64,000 bases of DNA. It comes from Ruminococcus flavefaciens ATCC 19208 (GTDB lineage: Bacteria; Bacillota; Clostridia; Oscillospirales; Ruminococcaceae). The notes beneath the pieces were generated by a model. It worked only from the letters and a program-made list of their open reading frames with translations. It made no database searches and was not told the origin of the DNA. Shown here in pieces: positions 44,129 to 52,291 of the stretch. The DNA lies in assembly GCF_000518765.1 (NCBI RefSeq), contig NZ_JAEF01000016.1, positions 1 through 64,000 on the forward strand. Direction: 5' to 3'. A program made the translations under genes and the position numbers. Numbering within the stretch: position 1 is the first letter of the stretch; each line of letters opens with the position of its first letter.

Positions 44129-46627
44129 TTATTTTCCGTTATAGAAATATGGTATCCTATCAATACTGTGGAGCAGGTAAAGCTGCAATACCATAGCATC
44201 GTTAACTGTTATGCCTTCTGATGAAAGGTCAACATCGGCATTTGCCATGCCTGTTTCGGTGATATGGGTCGGGTCTGAGCCGTTTTCACCGTATTTATTC
44301 GGATTAGCCATAGCCTGCATTATGAGTACAACGTCTGCAAGGTCTACCTGACCGTCGCAGTTTGCATCGCCCGGATCAACATATATCTCTACAGCTATCC
44401 AGAGGTACTTGCTCTGACCTGAAGGAGCTGTGAAAGTAAGCTTTGTCTGACCTGATTTCAGAGCCTTGATAGTGAATGAACTGTCAGCATTCTCTGTAAA
44501 TGATATGATCTTGTCATCATAATCAAATCTGCCGAAGGGGATAAGGTTCGCGCCCTTTGAGAATGTGAGCGTAGCTGTCTGACCGATGTAAAGCTTGTCG
44601 CGGTTAATGTCCATTTCAAAGTCAGAGCCTGTAAGCCCGGTGGTCACTGTAGGTGTAGATGTCGTTGGGGGAGTGGTGGTGGTCACACTGTTTCCGACAA
44701 TGGTTATCTCGTAATCAAATTCTACATCGTTAAGCTCGATATTTGTACCAATGACGCCGCCGCTGTATTTTGCAGTGTATTTGCCTGCGGGAAGAGTGTT
44801 CATCTCGGTAGCCTTGAACTCCTGTCCGTTTGCGTTTACGAGAGTTACTGACTCAGGTCTGACACCATAGGTGATAGTTTCTTTTTTGTCGATATAAGTT
44901 ACCTTGCCTGATGCGTGTACAGCAGAATAGCGTGTGATGACGTTTATCTTGATATCCTCGGGCGTGAAGCTGTCACCCGTATTGTAAACAGTCTTTGTTG
45001 GGTATGTAGCCACACTGTCGAACTTCTGGCTGTCGAAATATGTAAGAGTAACATCTGCTGTTGTTACTGTAGTAGTAACTACAGTCGTAGTTGCTGTGGT
45101 AGTAGTTACAACAGGAGCGCTGTTACCGAACTTGAAGTCAGCGTTTATCTCAGCCGCACTCTTTGCAAGTGCAGGCATCGAAGTCGGATCACCGCCGTAA
45201 AGATCAGCTATACCTGCGCAGGCGATAGCGAAACAGCCGTTGTAGTCGAGAGCACCCTCTGTGTACTGGTATTTGTCGGTCTGATCCTGATATCCGCTCT
45301 TGTCGTCGCCGCCTACGAGGAGACCGTAAGCTGTGTACTTAGCGGACGGATTTCCCGAAGCACCTGTGCTGTCCGTACCCGGGTTAGCAGCACGGTGGTG
45401 GATATGAACAGGCCATTTGTCGCCGTATCCGAGGAGGAAACTATAGCCTAAGCTGTTGTCTCCGAGGATGTGATCCATCTGATACTTGGCAGCCTTTGCG
45501 TAGCTTGACTCAGGGTCGCCCTTTGCAAGAGCGAGAGCGTCCATTTGCTTAGCGCAGTTATAACGTGAAGCTCCCCAGCCGTCGGCATTGTAAGTGCCTA
45601 CTGTAAGGTCGCCCTGCTTCTTGAGCTCGGTCTGGAGCTCATCTGCAAAAGCCTGTTCGCCTGTAGCTTTATACATAAGAGCTGCATATCCCTGCCAAAC
45701 CTTGTTCCAGCAGTATATCCAGCCGTCGTATTGATTGTCGCCGTAATTTGCGTCCTTTGGAACGCGGGTAGGCTTGTCTGCTGCACCGTTTATCCAGAGC
45801 CATGCATTTGCCCATGCTTCTTCGTCCTGATACTGAGCCTCGGTGTCGTAGAATGGGGATAGTCCGCTGGTATTGTTTCCAACGTTCTTCTTGCCGAACT
45901 CATATATAGCCTTTGCGTATTTCAGGCACTTTTCAGCATAATCGGGCTCTGACTCCTTCACAACGTAAGCGGTACCTGCGAGAGCCGCAGCCATTTCGCC
46001 GCATACAGCAGAATTGTTATTGCCTGCTGTAAGCCAGTAAGCAGGTCTTTCATATGTCTGAGTCTCAGGCGGACCCCAGAAATCGTGGTCGTTGCCGCCT
46101 GCGACAACGTGTGCGATCGCAGCAACATTTCCCGAGCTGTCGAGGAATGTTGTTTTCATAAGGTAATCTGCGCCCCATTTCAGTTCATAGATAAGGTGGT
46201 CTTTGCAGCCTGCCTTTTCGTATACTCCCGGGTTAAGGTAGTCAGAGAGTGCAAGGCTCGACATACCGAAACCGATAGTGAGATTGAACTTGATGTGGTC
46301 GCCTGCGTCGTGGAATCCTCCCGAAAGATCGACTTTTCCGTCGCCGTCAGGGTCAACAGCGGATTTTGCAGAGCCGTCGAGACTTCCCACAGCACAGCTG
46401 CTGTCGTAAGTGTGGCAGTCGCCTCTCCATGTGAGCGGACCGTCGGAAATTCCCTTTCCGCAGGCATTGGCGTCGTACATATAAAGCGACATTGCCAGAG
46501 CTTCGTAGTAGTTCTTATCCGCAGCGTGTGCTACAGCAGGCACGGACACTCCGAGTGAGGTCACAGCCATGACAGCTGATGCTGCCGCCGCAGTCAGCTT
46601 CCGGGATAACTTCTTTAAATTCTTCAT
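44129..46627 (-). CDS. Cellulosomal GH9 cellulase with Ig-like modules and dockerin
   Basis: 832 residues. Signal peptide ~1-35. GH9 domain ~38-480: LTWRGDCH, HDAGDH (Asp107/Asp110), HIHHRAANPG (~408-416), acid Glu457 in YTEGALDYNGCF. A Thr/Val linker leads to a Big_3-like Ig module (~527-644: TKTVYNTGDSFTPEDI ... TITYGVRPESVTLVNANG), a second linker, a Big_2-like module (~666-750) and a dockerin (~752-832: DANCDGQVDLAD, NADVDLSSEGITVND). No cellulose-binding module is recognised. GAGAGGAG before the ATG. It differs from its GH9 neighbour in accessory modules, so the pair likely has different substrate ranges or positions in the complex. Confidence 0.94.
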   Translation of the reverse strand: MKNLKKLSRKLTAAAASAVMAVTSLGVSVPAVAHAADKNYYEALAMSLYMYDANACGKGISDGPLTWRGDCHTYDSSCAVGSLDGSAKSAVDPDGDGKVDLSGGFHDAGDHIKFNLTIGFGMSSLALSDYLNPGVYEKAGCKDHLIYELKWGADYLMKTTFLDSSGNVAAIAHVVAGGNDHDFWGPPETQTYERPAYWLTAGNNNSAVCGEMAAALAGTAYVVKESEPDYAEKCLKYAKAIYEFGKKNVGNNTSGLSPFYDTEAQYQDEEAWANAWLWINGAADKPTRVPKDANYGDNQYDGWIYCWNKVWQGYAALMYKATGEQAFADELQTELKKQGDLTVGTYNADGWGASRYNCAKQMDALALAKGDPESSYAKAAKYQMDHILGDNSLGYSFLLGYGDKWPVHIHHRAANPGTDSTGASGNPSAKYTAYGLLVGGDDKSGYQDQTDKYQYTEGALDYNGCFAIACAGIADLYGGDPTSMPALAKSAAEINADFKFGNSAPVVTTTTATTTVVTTTVTTADVTLTYFDSQKFDSVATYPTKTVYNTGDSFTPEDIKINVITRYSAVHASGKVTYIDKKETITYGVRPESVTLVNANGQEFKATEMNTLPAGKYTAKYSGGVIGTNIELNDVEFDYEITIVGNSVTTTTPPTTSTPTVTTGLTGSDFEMDINRDKLYIGQTATLTFSKGANLIPFGRFDYDDKIISFTENADSSFTIKALKSGQTKLTFTAPSGQSKYLWIAVEIYVDPGDANCDGQVDLADVVLIMQAMANPNKYGENGSDPTHITETGMANADVDLSSEGITVNDAMVLQLYLLHSIDRIPYFYNGK

Positions 46628-46835
46628 TGTTAAAAACTCCTCTCATAAATACGTCTTTAAAGAAGACATACTTCCTCACTATCATTATAACATTTTTACC
46701 ACTGCTTTTGTGAACAATTTATGTAAAACTGCATAAATAGCGGTAACTTTGGAGAATGTGATAAAAAAGGGGTTTTCTTATTGTTGGATTTTACTATCAT
46801 AAAAATCCGATATCATGTATATACTATTATAAAAA

Positions 46836-46858
46836 AGTCCCCGAGGAATTCGGGGGCT
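46836..46858 (-). terminator. Terminator of the solute-binding protein gene
   Basis: AGTCCCCGA / TCGGGGGCT stem, T-run on the minus strand. Confidence 0.85.
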
Positions 46859-46878
46859 GAAATATCATTATATTGCCA

Positions 46879-48276
46879 TTAGTTGTTGTATTGTGCTATC
46901 TGCTCATCAATGACGGGAGAGAATGTATTTTTGAGTGCCTCCCAGTCTTTGCCGACTTCGGTATCGGTGATGCGGTACATCACACCTCTTGTGTCGTTGG
47001 TGTATATTCCGTAGCCTGTCATAGCTTCGCCCATGCCGTATCCGTAATCGAAAACGGGAGTGACTTTGGAAAGGTCTGTGTATTCCATAAGTGCGTCGTA
47101 CTGCTCTTCGGTGACGAAGCTCCTGAAAGTGCCAGACTGATGCTTGACAACAGTTGTAGCAGCTTCCTTTGCGGCTTTTTTCATCTTTTCATCGGAAGCT
47201 GCAAGGCGTTCACATTTTATATAGGTTGCTACAGCCTTGCTCTTGTCGGAATTCTTTACCAGCATACGCGCGTCAAAATTGCAGGAGATATAGTTCTTGT
47301 CTGCATTTGGAGCCTTCGGGAAAGGCACTATCATAAGGTCTGCTTCTGGATTTGCCGCATTGGATATGGGCAGAGTCCAGTCAGACGACGCAAGGAACAG
47401 CGTATTGAAATCCGTAGGGAATGTATCGCGCCAGTTTGCGCTGTACCAGCCGTTGAGCAGTATATCGTTGGTAAGACTTACGGCGTTTGCTATTTCGGGG
47501 TCATACATATTGTTTTTAAGTGTATTGCCGTCAAAATCCACTACTTTATGACCTGTAGACGCTAAGGCAGCCTGTCCGTACCAACCGTTTATGCCCCATC
47601 TGTAAGCGCCGGGGTTGTTGGATATGAATTTTTCTATCATGGACTTCATTGCATTCCAGTCCCATTTGCCTTCCTGCCAGAGCTTGCGCGGGTCGTCGAT
47701 GCCCTCCGACTGCATGAGCTTGCGGCTGTAGGTCAACAGGAAAGGGTCTGATATCGAATAGGGTACAACATAGTGCTGACCCTTGTAGGCAAACATATCC
47801 ATAACGCCCGACATCTCGTCCCAGAGACCGCTGTCGTTCATGCCCATATCCTCGAAATAAGGGTCGAGGGGGTCAAAAAGCTGCTTCATTACGCCGTTAG
47901 GAAAGGCTGCTGCATCGTATGGGAACATATCCACAGCTGCGCCTGCGTTTATCTGTGAAGCAAGCTCGTTGTACTTATCCTCGGCAGTTGTGGGAAGGTA
48001 GGTCACCTTTCCGCCGTAAACGTCCTCGAAGAGAGAAAGAGCCACCGACTTCTTTTCAGCCTCTCCCGGGTTGATATCATAGTCGGAGAGCCAGTATATC
48101 TCCATTGAGGGATCGGGTGTATCAGACGAAACAGCGACTGTTTCTGTGGTAGTCTGAGCTTCTGTGGTGTTTTCTTTTTTATTGCCGTCCTTCTTTTTGC
48201 TGCTGCACGAAACGGCAGTTGACATTACAGCTGTAACAGCAAGGATAGCTGCTGTCAGCCGTTTTGAATCTTTCAT
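46879..48276 (-). CDS. Extracellular solute-binding lipoprotein (ABC sugar-type), orphan
   Basis: 465 residues. Lipoprotein signal ending STAVSC, a Thr/Ser-rich linker, then a family 1 (MalE/UgpB-like) binding fold: EIYWLSDYDINPGEAEKKSVALSLFEDVYGGKV, WNAMKSMIEKFISNN, the GWYGQAALASTGHKVVDFDG hinge, FLASSDWTLPIS, and KSKAVATYIKCERLAASDE. It would bind an oligosaccharide for ABC uptake, but no permease or ATPase gene is adjacent, so it must serve a transporter elsewhere or act as a sensor. ATG 48276 has AAAGGAG 8 bases upstream; the ATG at 48294 contains that site. Single-gene unit. Confidence 0.85.
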   Translation of the reverse strand: MKDSKRLTAAILAVTAVMSTAVSCSSKKKDGNKKENTTEAQTTTETVAVSSDTPDPSMEIYWLSDYDINPGEAEKKSVALSLFEDVYGGKVTYLPTTAEDKYNELASQINAGAAVDMFPYDAAAFPNGVMKQLFDPLDPYFEDMGMNDSGLWDEMSGVMDMFAYKGQHYVVPYSISDPFLLTYSRKLMQSEGIDDPRKLWQEGKWDWNAMKSMIEKFISNNPGAYRWGINGWYGQAALASTGHKVVDFDGNTLKNNMYDPEIANAVSLTNDILLNGWYSANWRDTFPTDFNTLFLASSDWTLPISNAANPEADLMIVPFPKAPNADKNYISCNFDARMLVKNSDKSKAVATYIKCERLAASDEKMKKAAKEAATTVVKHQSGTFRSFVTEEQYDALMEYTDLSKVTPVFDYGYGMGEAMTGYGIYTNDTRGVMYRITDTEVGKDWEALKNTFSPVIDEQIAQYNN

Positions 48277-48335
48277 GTGCTTAACTCCTTTCATGACCGC
48301 CTATCTTATCTTTAATGCGGTATGAACCACTCTAT

Positions 48336-48364
48336 ATTATACTCGTTCACAGCCAAACTGTCAA
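48336..48364 (-). promoter_or_regulatory. Promoter of the solute-binding protein gene
   Basis: Minus strand TTGACA, 17 bases, TATAAT. Confidence 0.8.
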
Positions 48365-48525
48365 GGCGGTACTGCGGAACGGGTTTAAGCGAAAATTTAC
48401 TGTAAGAAATTGCGTATTTGCAGCTAAAGGGGCGGATATTGCGAAATGCTTTGTTAAAAAATGCCAAAAATGAGCGGCGTTATATGTGAAGTTGTTAAAA
48501 ATTTGCGGAATTGAAGTAAAATTGC

Positions 48526-48554
48526 GTGACATTTCATAATCATTATGTTATAAT
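48526..48554 (+). promoter_or_regulatory. Promoter of the VanY-like gene
   Basis: GTGACA, 17-base spacer ending in TGT (extended -10), TATAAT. Confidence 0.65.
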
Positions 48555-48622
48555 GTTAATAAGATTTTTATGCAGATGCGAAGAAGGTCTGCATCAGTAT
48601 ACATCAGGAAGGGATTTATAAT

Positions 48623-49747
48623 ATGGACAATAACAGATACGATAGATACGATTCACATCGTCCCCGTAAAAGAGTATCCCGTAAAACGCTGAGAAGGAGA
48701 CAGCTCACTGCACTTTTCATAATTGCATTGCTGGTTCTGCTGCTTATTCTTCTTATAGCTCACGCTTGTTCGGGTAAGCCGAAGAAGGAGGAAAAGGGCA
48801 AGGTAGGCAAGGCGACCACAACAACTACTACAGCTGTAGTTACCAATACAGATCCTGCCATAACCACCACAACAGTGACTACAACTTCGGCAGATCCTGT
48901 AAATAAGAGCGATTTCAAGCTTGACAAGTATTCTGTATTTATCGAAGTCGGCGAGACTGATACACCTATGGTACAGCAGTATCCTGACGGTGCATCTGAA
49001 GCTGATGAACGCTGGTCATCAGGCGATAATACTATTGCTACAGTAGATGACTACGGTCACATCAAGGGCGTTTCGCCGGGAACCTGCTACGTTACACTTA
49101 GATCTGCACAGGATGCAAATCAGGAAGTAATGATAAAGGTAACTGTCCGCGGCGACGGAACTACAAACGATACAGCTTCGCCTCAGTCCAACAGGACTGA
49201 GGCTCCTGAGCCCCCTGTTTATGATGCAGAGGGGCTTACTTATGTACAGGGAGTTTTGATAGCCAATAAGAGCTACAGCCTTCCGTCCACATTTGAACCC
49301 GGACTTGAGCCGCTGGTCTATGAGCAGTTCCAGAAGCTTTCAAGCGACGCCGCAAAAGAGGATCTGAAAATATACGTAGGTTCGGGATACCGTTCATACA
49401 GCGATCAGGAAAAGATATACGACAACTATGTACAGCAGGATGGCAAGGAAGCAGCCGATACCTATTCTGCCCGTCCGGGGTATTCTGAGCATCAGACGGG
49501 GCTTGTTATCGACGTAAATACCATCGACGATGCATTCGGATATACTCCCGAAGCTGCATGGCTCGCGGAACACGCTCACGAGTACGGATTTATAATCCGT
49601 TATCCGCAGGGCAAGGAAGCTTATACAGGCTATAAGTACGAGCCTTGGCATATAAGATATGTAGGCTCAAAGCTGGCAACAAAGCTCTATAACAGCGGAC
49701 AGTGCCTCGAGGAGTACCTCGGCATCAAATCCGAATACAAGGAATAA
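48623..49747 (+). CDS. VanY-type D-Ala-D-Ala carboxypeptidase with Ig-like domain
   Basis: 374 residues. A basic cytoplasmic start (RKRVSRKTLRRRQ), a transmembrane anchor at ~30-48, a Thr-rich linker (~64-92), a Big_2-like domain (~96-175, ERWSSGDNTIATVDDYGHIKGVSPGTCYVTL) and a C-terminal M15B peptidase domain (~205-365). Zinc motifs: SxHxxGxxxD in SEHQTGLVIDV, and EPWHIRY. The N-part GSGYRSYSDQEKIYDNYV is the family signature. It trims the terminal D-Ala of peptidoglycan stems at the outer face. No vanHAX genes, so this is wall metabolism rather than vancomycin resistance. GGAAGGG upstream of the ATG. Confidence 0.9.
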   Translation: MDNNRYDRYDSHRPRKRVSRKTLRRRQLTALFIIALLVLLLILLIAHACSGKPKKEEKGKVGKATTTTTTAVVTNTDPAITTTTVTTTSADPVNKSDFKLDKYSVFIEVGETDTPMVQQYPDGASEADERWSSGDNTIATVDDYGHIKGVSPGTCYVTLRSAQDANQEVMIKVTVRGDGTTNDTASPQSNRTEAPEPPVYDAEGLTYVQGVLIANKSYSLPSTFEPGLEPLVYEQFQKLSSDAAKEDLKIYVGSGYRSYSDQEKIYDNYVQQDGKEAADTYSARPGYSEHQTGLVIDVNTIDDAFGYTPEAAWLAEHAHEYGFIIRYPQGKEAYTGYKYEPWHIRYVGSKLATKLYNSGQCLEEYLGIKSEYKE

Positions 49748-49750
49748 TTG

Positions 49751-49779
49751 ATCCCCTGTCAGCAGACGGGGGGATTTTT
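49751..49779 (+). terminator. Terminator of the VanY-like gene
   Basis: ATCCCCTGTC / GACGGGGGGAT stem, then TTTT. Confidence 0.75.
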
Positions 49780-49784
49780 GTTAG

Positions 49785-49905
49785 CTGAGAGTTTAGATTT
49801 GAAAGTTGTGGAGTCGCCTGCGGCGATATTACTTTAATAATGTGAGCGAAGCGAACACTTTAATTCTCAATTCTCAACTTCATATTTTTGCTGCGCAAAA
49901 ATATG
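49785..49905. repeat. Palindrome-bearing intergenic repeat-like stretch
   Basis: Includes the small hairpin GTCGCCTGCGGCGA near 49812-49825 and the perfect inverted repeat CATATTTTTG-CTGCG-CAAAAATATG at 49881-49905, joined by AATTCTCAATTCTCAACTT. No gene. It looks like an interspersed non-coding repeat; other copies were not found in the window. Confidence 0.5.
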
Positions 49906-49910
49906 ATTTA

Positions 49911-49939
49911 TTGACTATTCTTCGGATATGTGGTAAAAT
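49911..49939 (+). promoter_or_regulatory. Promoter of rsmE
   Basis: TTGACT, 17-base spacer ending in TGG, TAAAAT. Confidence 0.65.
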
Positions 49940-49968
49940 CAGAGTACAGAATGTAAAGGCGGTGCGGT

Positions 49969-50694
49969 ATGCCAAGATTTTTTACGAATGAACTTGATGA
50001 AAACAACATAGTACTTACAGGCAGCGATGCCAACCATATAGGGCGCTCCCTGCGAATGAGAGCAGGCGAGGAGGTGACGGTCTGCTGCAACGGCATAGAC
50101 CATCACTGTACCATAAGAAGCATAACTCCCGATGAAGTCTATCTCGACCTTGTGGACAAGCAGATATGCGCAGCAGAGCCCGATATCGAGGTGACTTTGT
50201 TTCAGGCAGTGCCTAAGCTTGACAAGCTGGAGTATATAATCCAGAAAAGCGTGGAGCTCGGTGTTTCGAGGATAGTTCCCGTACTTACAAGACGCTGTGT
50301 ATCCCGTCCCGATGAAAAGGACTTCACAAAGAAAAAGCTGCCCCGTCTGAACAAAATTGCTGAGGGAGCTGCAAAGCAGTCGGGCAGAGGTATGATCCCC
50401 GAGGTCACACCAATGGTGAGTCTTAAAGAAGCTCTTGAAATGATGAAGCAGCTTGACCGTAATATTCTGCTTTACGAAGAAGAGGGCGGAGTATCCTTCG
50501 GAGAGGTGAAGCTTGACGGCGCAAAGACTGTGGGACTGTTTATAGGCAGCGAGGGCGGTTTCGACAAGGAAGAGGCGGAAGCGGCAGTAAATATCGGTGC
50601 TTCGCAGGTTTGGCTTGGCAAGAGAATACTGCGTTGTGAAACAGCACCAATAACAGCCCTTTCAATTTTGATGTTTTTAACAAATAATATGTAA
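49969..50694 (+). CDS. rsmE: 16S rRNA (uracil-1498-N3)-methyltransferase
   Basis: 241 residues, normal for RsmE. N-terminal PUA-like barrel (MPRFFTNELDENNIVLTGSDANHIGRSLRMRAGEEV), then a SPOUT knot: QAVPKLDKLEYIIQKSVELGVSRIVPVLTRRCV, IAEGAAKQSGRG, FIGSEGGFDKEE and LGKRILRCETAPITALS. It methylates U1498 of 16S rRNA with SAM. ATG 49969 has a modest AAAGGCGG upstream. prmA, often adjacent, is not here. Confidence 0.95.
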   Translation: MPRFFTNELDENNIVLTGSDANHIGRSLRMRAGEEVTVCCNGIDHHCTIRSITPDEVYLDLVDKQICAAEPDIEVTLFQAVPKLDKLEYIIQKSVELGVSRIVPVLTRRCVSRPDEKDFTKKKLPRLNKIAEGAAKQSGRGMIPEVTPMVSLKEALEMMKQLDRNILLYEEEGGVSFGEVKLDGAKTVGLFIGSEGGFDKEEAEAAVNIGASQVWLGKRILRCETAPITALSILMFLTNNM

Positions 50695-50698
50695 AGAG

Positions 50699-50727
50699 TT
50701 GAAATTGGAAAAAAAGTATGTTATAAT
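50699..50727 (+). promoter_or_regulatory. Promoter of the small acidic membrane protein gene
   Basis: TTGAAA, 17-base spacer ending in TGT, TATAAT. Confidence 0.7.
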
Positions 50728-50803
50728 AATTTATAGATTATCGTAATCCGATCGCAAGCGGTTCGGTAAGTACTATTTCTTGCGGAGAAAAGAGGAAAAT
50801 AAA

Positions 50804-51076
50804 ATGAATAAGTTTTTAGGTGCTATTTTAGGTATTGGTGCAATATCTGTAGTAGGTTATATCGCATCACAGGTTCTCAAGGATAAGCCCTCAGATTCAG
50901 ATTATGATGACGATGATTACGATGATTTCGATAATTTTGATACAGACGAGAGCATCGACTTCGAAATCAGCGATGATGTAAAGGACGCTGCTGAGGAGAT
51001 AAAGGACAAGGCAGAAGATATTGCAGATGATATCAAGGATGCTGCTGAAGACATCGTTGACGATATCAAGGACTAA
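50804..51076 (+). CDS. Small membrane protein with acidic amphipathic tail
   Basis: 90 residues, not assigned to a family. N-terminal helix ~3-22 (FLGAILGIGAISVVGYIAS), then an Asp-rich stretch (DSDYDDDDYDDFDNFD) and a repeating helix with DDVKDAAEEIKDKAEDIADDIKDAAEDIVDDIKD-like 11-residue periodicity, as in LEA/YtxH-like proteins. Likely a membrane-tethered stress or envelope protein; this is inference from the pattern. ATG 50804 has GAGGAAA upstream. Own promoter and terminator. Confidence 0.75.
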   Translation: MNKFLGAILGIGAISVVGYIASQVLKDKPSDSDYDDDDYDDFDNFDTDESIDFEISDDVKDAAEEIKDKAEDIADDIKDAAEDIVDDIKD

Positions 51077-51083
51077 TGACTTT

Positions 51084-51109
51084 GAGGGAGCTTAAAGCTC
51101 CCTTTTTTG
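51084..51109 (+). terminator. Terminator of the small acidic membrane protein gene
   Basis: GAGGGAGCTT / AAGCTCCCTT stem, then a T-run. Confidence 0.85.
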
Positions 51110-51178
51110 TCACCTGAACAATTAACGCGTAGAATAATGTTGAATATTGTGCAGTTATACAAAAACTGAAATTTTGTA

Positions 51179-51207
51179 TTGACAACTTGACATTGCTTTG
51201 ATATAAT
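51179..51207 (+). promoter_or_regulatory. Promoter of tRNA-Pro
   Basis: TTGACA, 17-base spacer ending in TGA, TATAAT, ~39 bases before the tRNA. Confidence 0.85.
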
Positions 51208-51245
51208 ATAAAAGCTGTTTATCACGGGTACAGCTTTATGAGTTT

Positions 51246-51322
51246 CGAGGCGTAACTCAGTTTGGTAGAGTGCTTGCTTTGGGAGCAAGATGCCGCAGGT
51301 TCGAGTCCTGTCGCCTCGACCA
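51246..51322 (+). tRNA. tRNA-Pro (anticodon TGG)
   Basis: Acceptor CGAGGCG pairs with CGCCTCG; anticodon loop TTTGGGA gives TGG; GGTTCGAGTCC T-arm; CCA is encoded. C1-G72 is the bacterial tRNA-Pro identity pair. Confidence 0.96.
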
Positions 51323-51353
51323 GAAATTTTTTGAAAAAATTCAAAAAAAGGTC

Positions 51354-51382
51354 TTGACAACTCGAAAGAAATGTGATATAAT
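51354..51382 (+). promoter_or_regulatory. Promoter of tRNA-Thr
   Basis: TTGACA, 17-base spacer ending in TGA, TATAAT, between the Pro and Thr tRNA genes. Confidence 0.85.
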
Positions 51383-51397
51383 AATTAAGCGTTAAAC

Positions 51398-51473
51398 GCT
51401 GGTGTAGCTCAGTTGGTAGAGCAGCTGATTTGTAATCAGCAGGTCGGGGGTTCGAGTCCGTCCACCAGCTCCA
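51398..51473 (+). tRNA. tRNA-Thr (anticodon TGT)
   Basis: Acceptor GCTGGTG/CACCAGC; anticodon stem CTGAT-ATCAG with TGT; GGTTCGAGTCC T-arm; CCA encoded. Confidence 0.96.
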
Positions 51474-51509
51474 TTATTTTGCCTTGATGCAAAAAACAAT
51501 CTAATCAAT

Positions 51510-51595
51510 GGGAGAGTTCCCGAGTGGCCAAAGGGGGCAGACTGTAAATCTGTTGCTTTTCAGCTTCGATGGTCCGAATCCATCCTCTCCCACCA
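51510..51595 (+). tRNA. tRNA-Tyr (anticodon GTA)
   Basis: Class II tRNA of 86 nt with a long variable arm; acceptor GGGAGAG/CTCTCCC; anticodon GTA between AGACT and AATCT; CCA encoded. No separate promoter is seen, so it is probably co-transcribed with tRNA-Thr. Confidence 0.96.
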
Positions 51596-51600
51596 GAAAC

Positions 51601-51626
51601 GCCCCGAAAAATTCGGGGCTGTTTTT
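51601..51626 (+). terminator. Terminator of the tRNA cluster
   Basis: GCCCCGAA / TTCGGGGC stem, then TGTTTTTG. Confidence 0.85.
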
Positions 51627-51650
51627 GTTTCCGACTATCCGCCGCACTGA

Positions 51651-51679
51651 CCTTGCAAATCCTCTGCAAGGGCTTTTTT
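51651..51679 (+). terminator. Second hairpin-T after the tRNA cluster
   Basis: CCTTGCA / TGCAAGG stem followed by GCTTTTTT; a back-up terminator. Confidence 0.65.
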
Positions 51680-51759
51680 ATGCCTGAAAAAAAAGAGAAA
51701 TTGTACGGAAACGCAGTTTCTGTGTTAAGAATTTTATAAGGAATGTAGGAGAAGTCGCT

Positions 51760-52290
51760 ATGAAGATCGAGGTAAAAGATTTTGATATAAGGCATTATTC
51801 CGCACTTGTAAACAATTCGCCTTTGTATAACAGAATAAAGAAGTTCACTGTATTATGCGGAGCTGCATTCGTTTTTGTGGCTTTGCTTACAATACTGGTC
51901 GCACTTAAAGATCATAAGGCCGATCCTGTGATGATAATATGCCTTACAACTATATTCTTCGTGTTTGCCATATATGTACACAGGACAAGGAAGTCAAATC
52001 CTGCTGTCAGCTTTAATAAATTCACTGCAAAAAATCCCGATTATAAGCTGAAGGTCTCTTTTGAGGAGGAAGATATCGTCCTCAATTCCAGCACATCGGT
52101 CTCAAATACCAACAGTACATATAAATATGTCCGCCTTGCAAATGCAGCGGAAAAAGACGGATTTTTCGTCATACTGATCGAAGGTACGGGCTATATCGTG
52201 TTCGATCACAGCGAGATAACAGAAGGCACAGCAGAAGAGATGAGAGCTTTGCTTCACAGCAAGCTTGGCCGTAAGTTCAGGGAGAAGTAA
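51760..52290 (+). CDS. YcxB-like membrane protein
   Basis: 176 residues. Two transmembrane helices (~29-50 and ~56-73), then a ~100-residue C-terminal domain (FTAKNPDYKLKVSFEEEDIVLNSS ... YVRLANAAEKDGFFVILI ... FDHSEITEGTAEEMRALLHSKLG) that fits the YcxB-like family: two helices followed by a strand-rich domain ending in a helix. Function not known. GGAGAAG before the ATG. The next gene starts 1 base after its stop, so the two form an operon. Confidence 0.75.
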   Translation: MKIEVKDFDIRHYSALVNNSPLYNRIKKFTVLCGAAFVFVALLTILVALKDHKADPVMIICLTTIFFVFAIYVHRTRKSNPAVSFNKFTAKNPDYKLKVSFEEEDIVLNSSTSVSNTNSTYKYVRLANAAEKDGFFVILIEGTGYIVFDHSEITEGTAEEMRALLHSKLGRKFREK

Positions 52291-52291
52291 T

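Larger units (their letters stand above)
48277..48622. other. Divergent intergenic region
   Basis: It holds the two divergent promoters (48336-48364 minus, 48526-48554 plus). The ~160 bases between them are AT-rich with no gene, RNA or clear operator. Confidence 0.6.

Noticed and set aside
49500..49680. VanY motif as a vancomycin-resistance determinant
   Set aside because: No vanH, vanA or vanX type genes nearby; VanY-like carboxypeptidases are common in normal wall metabolism.
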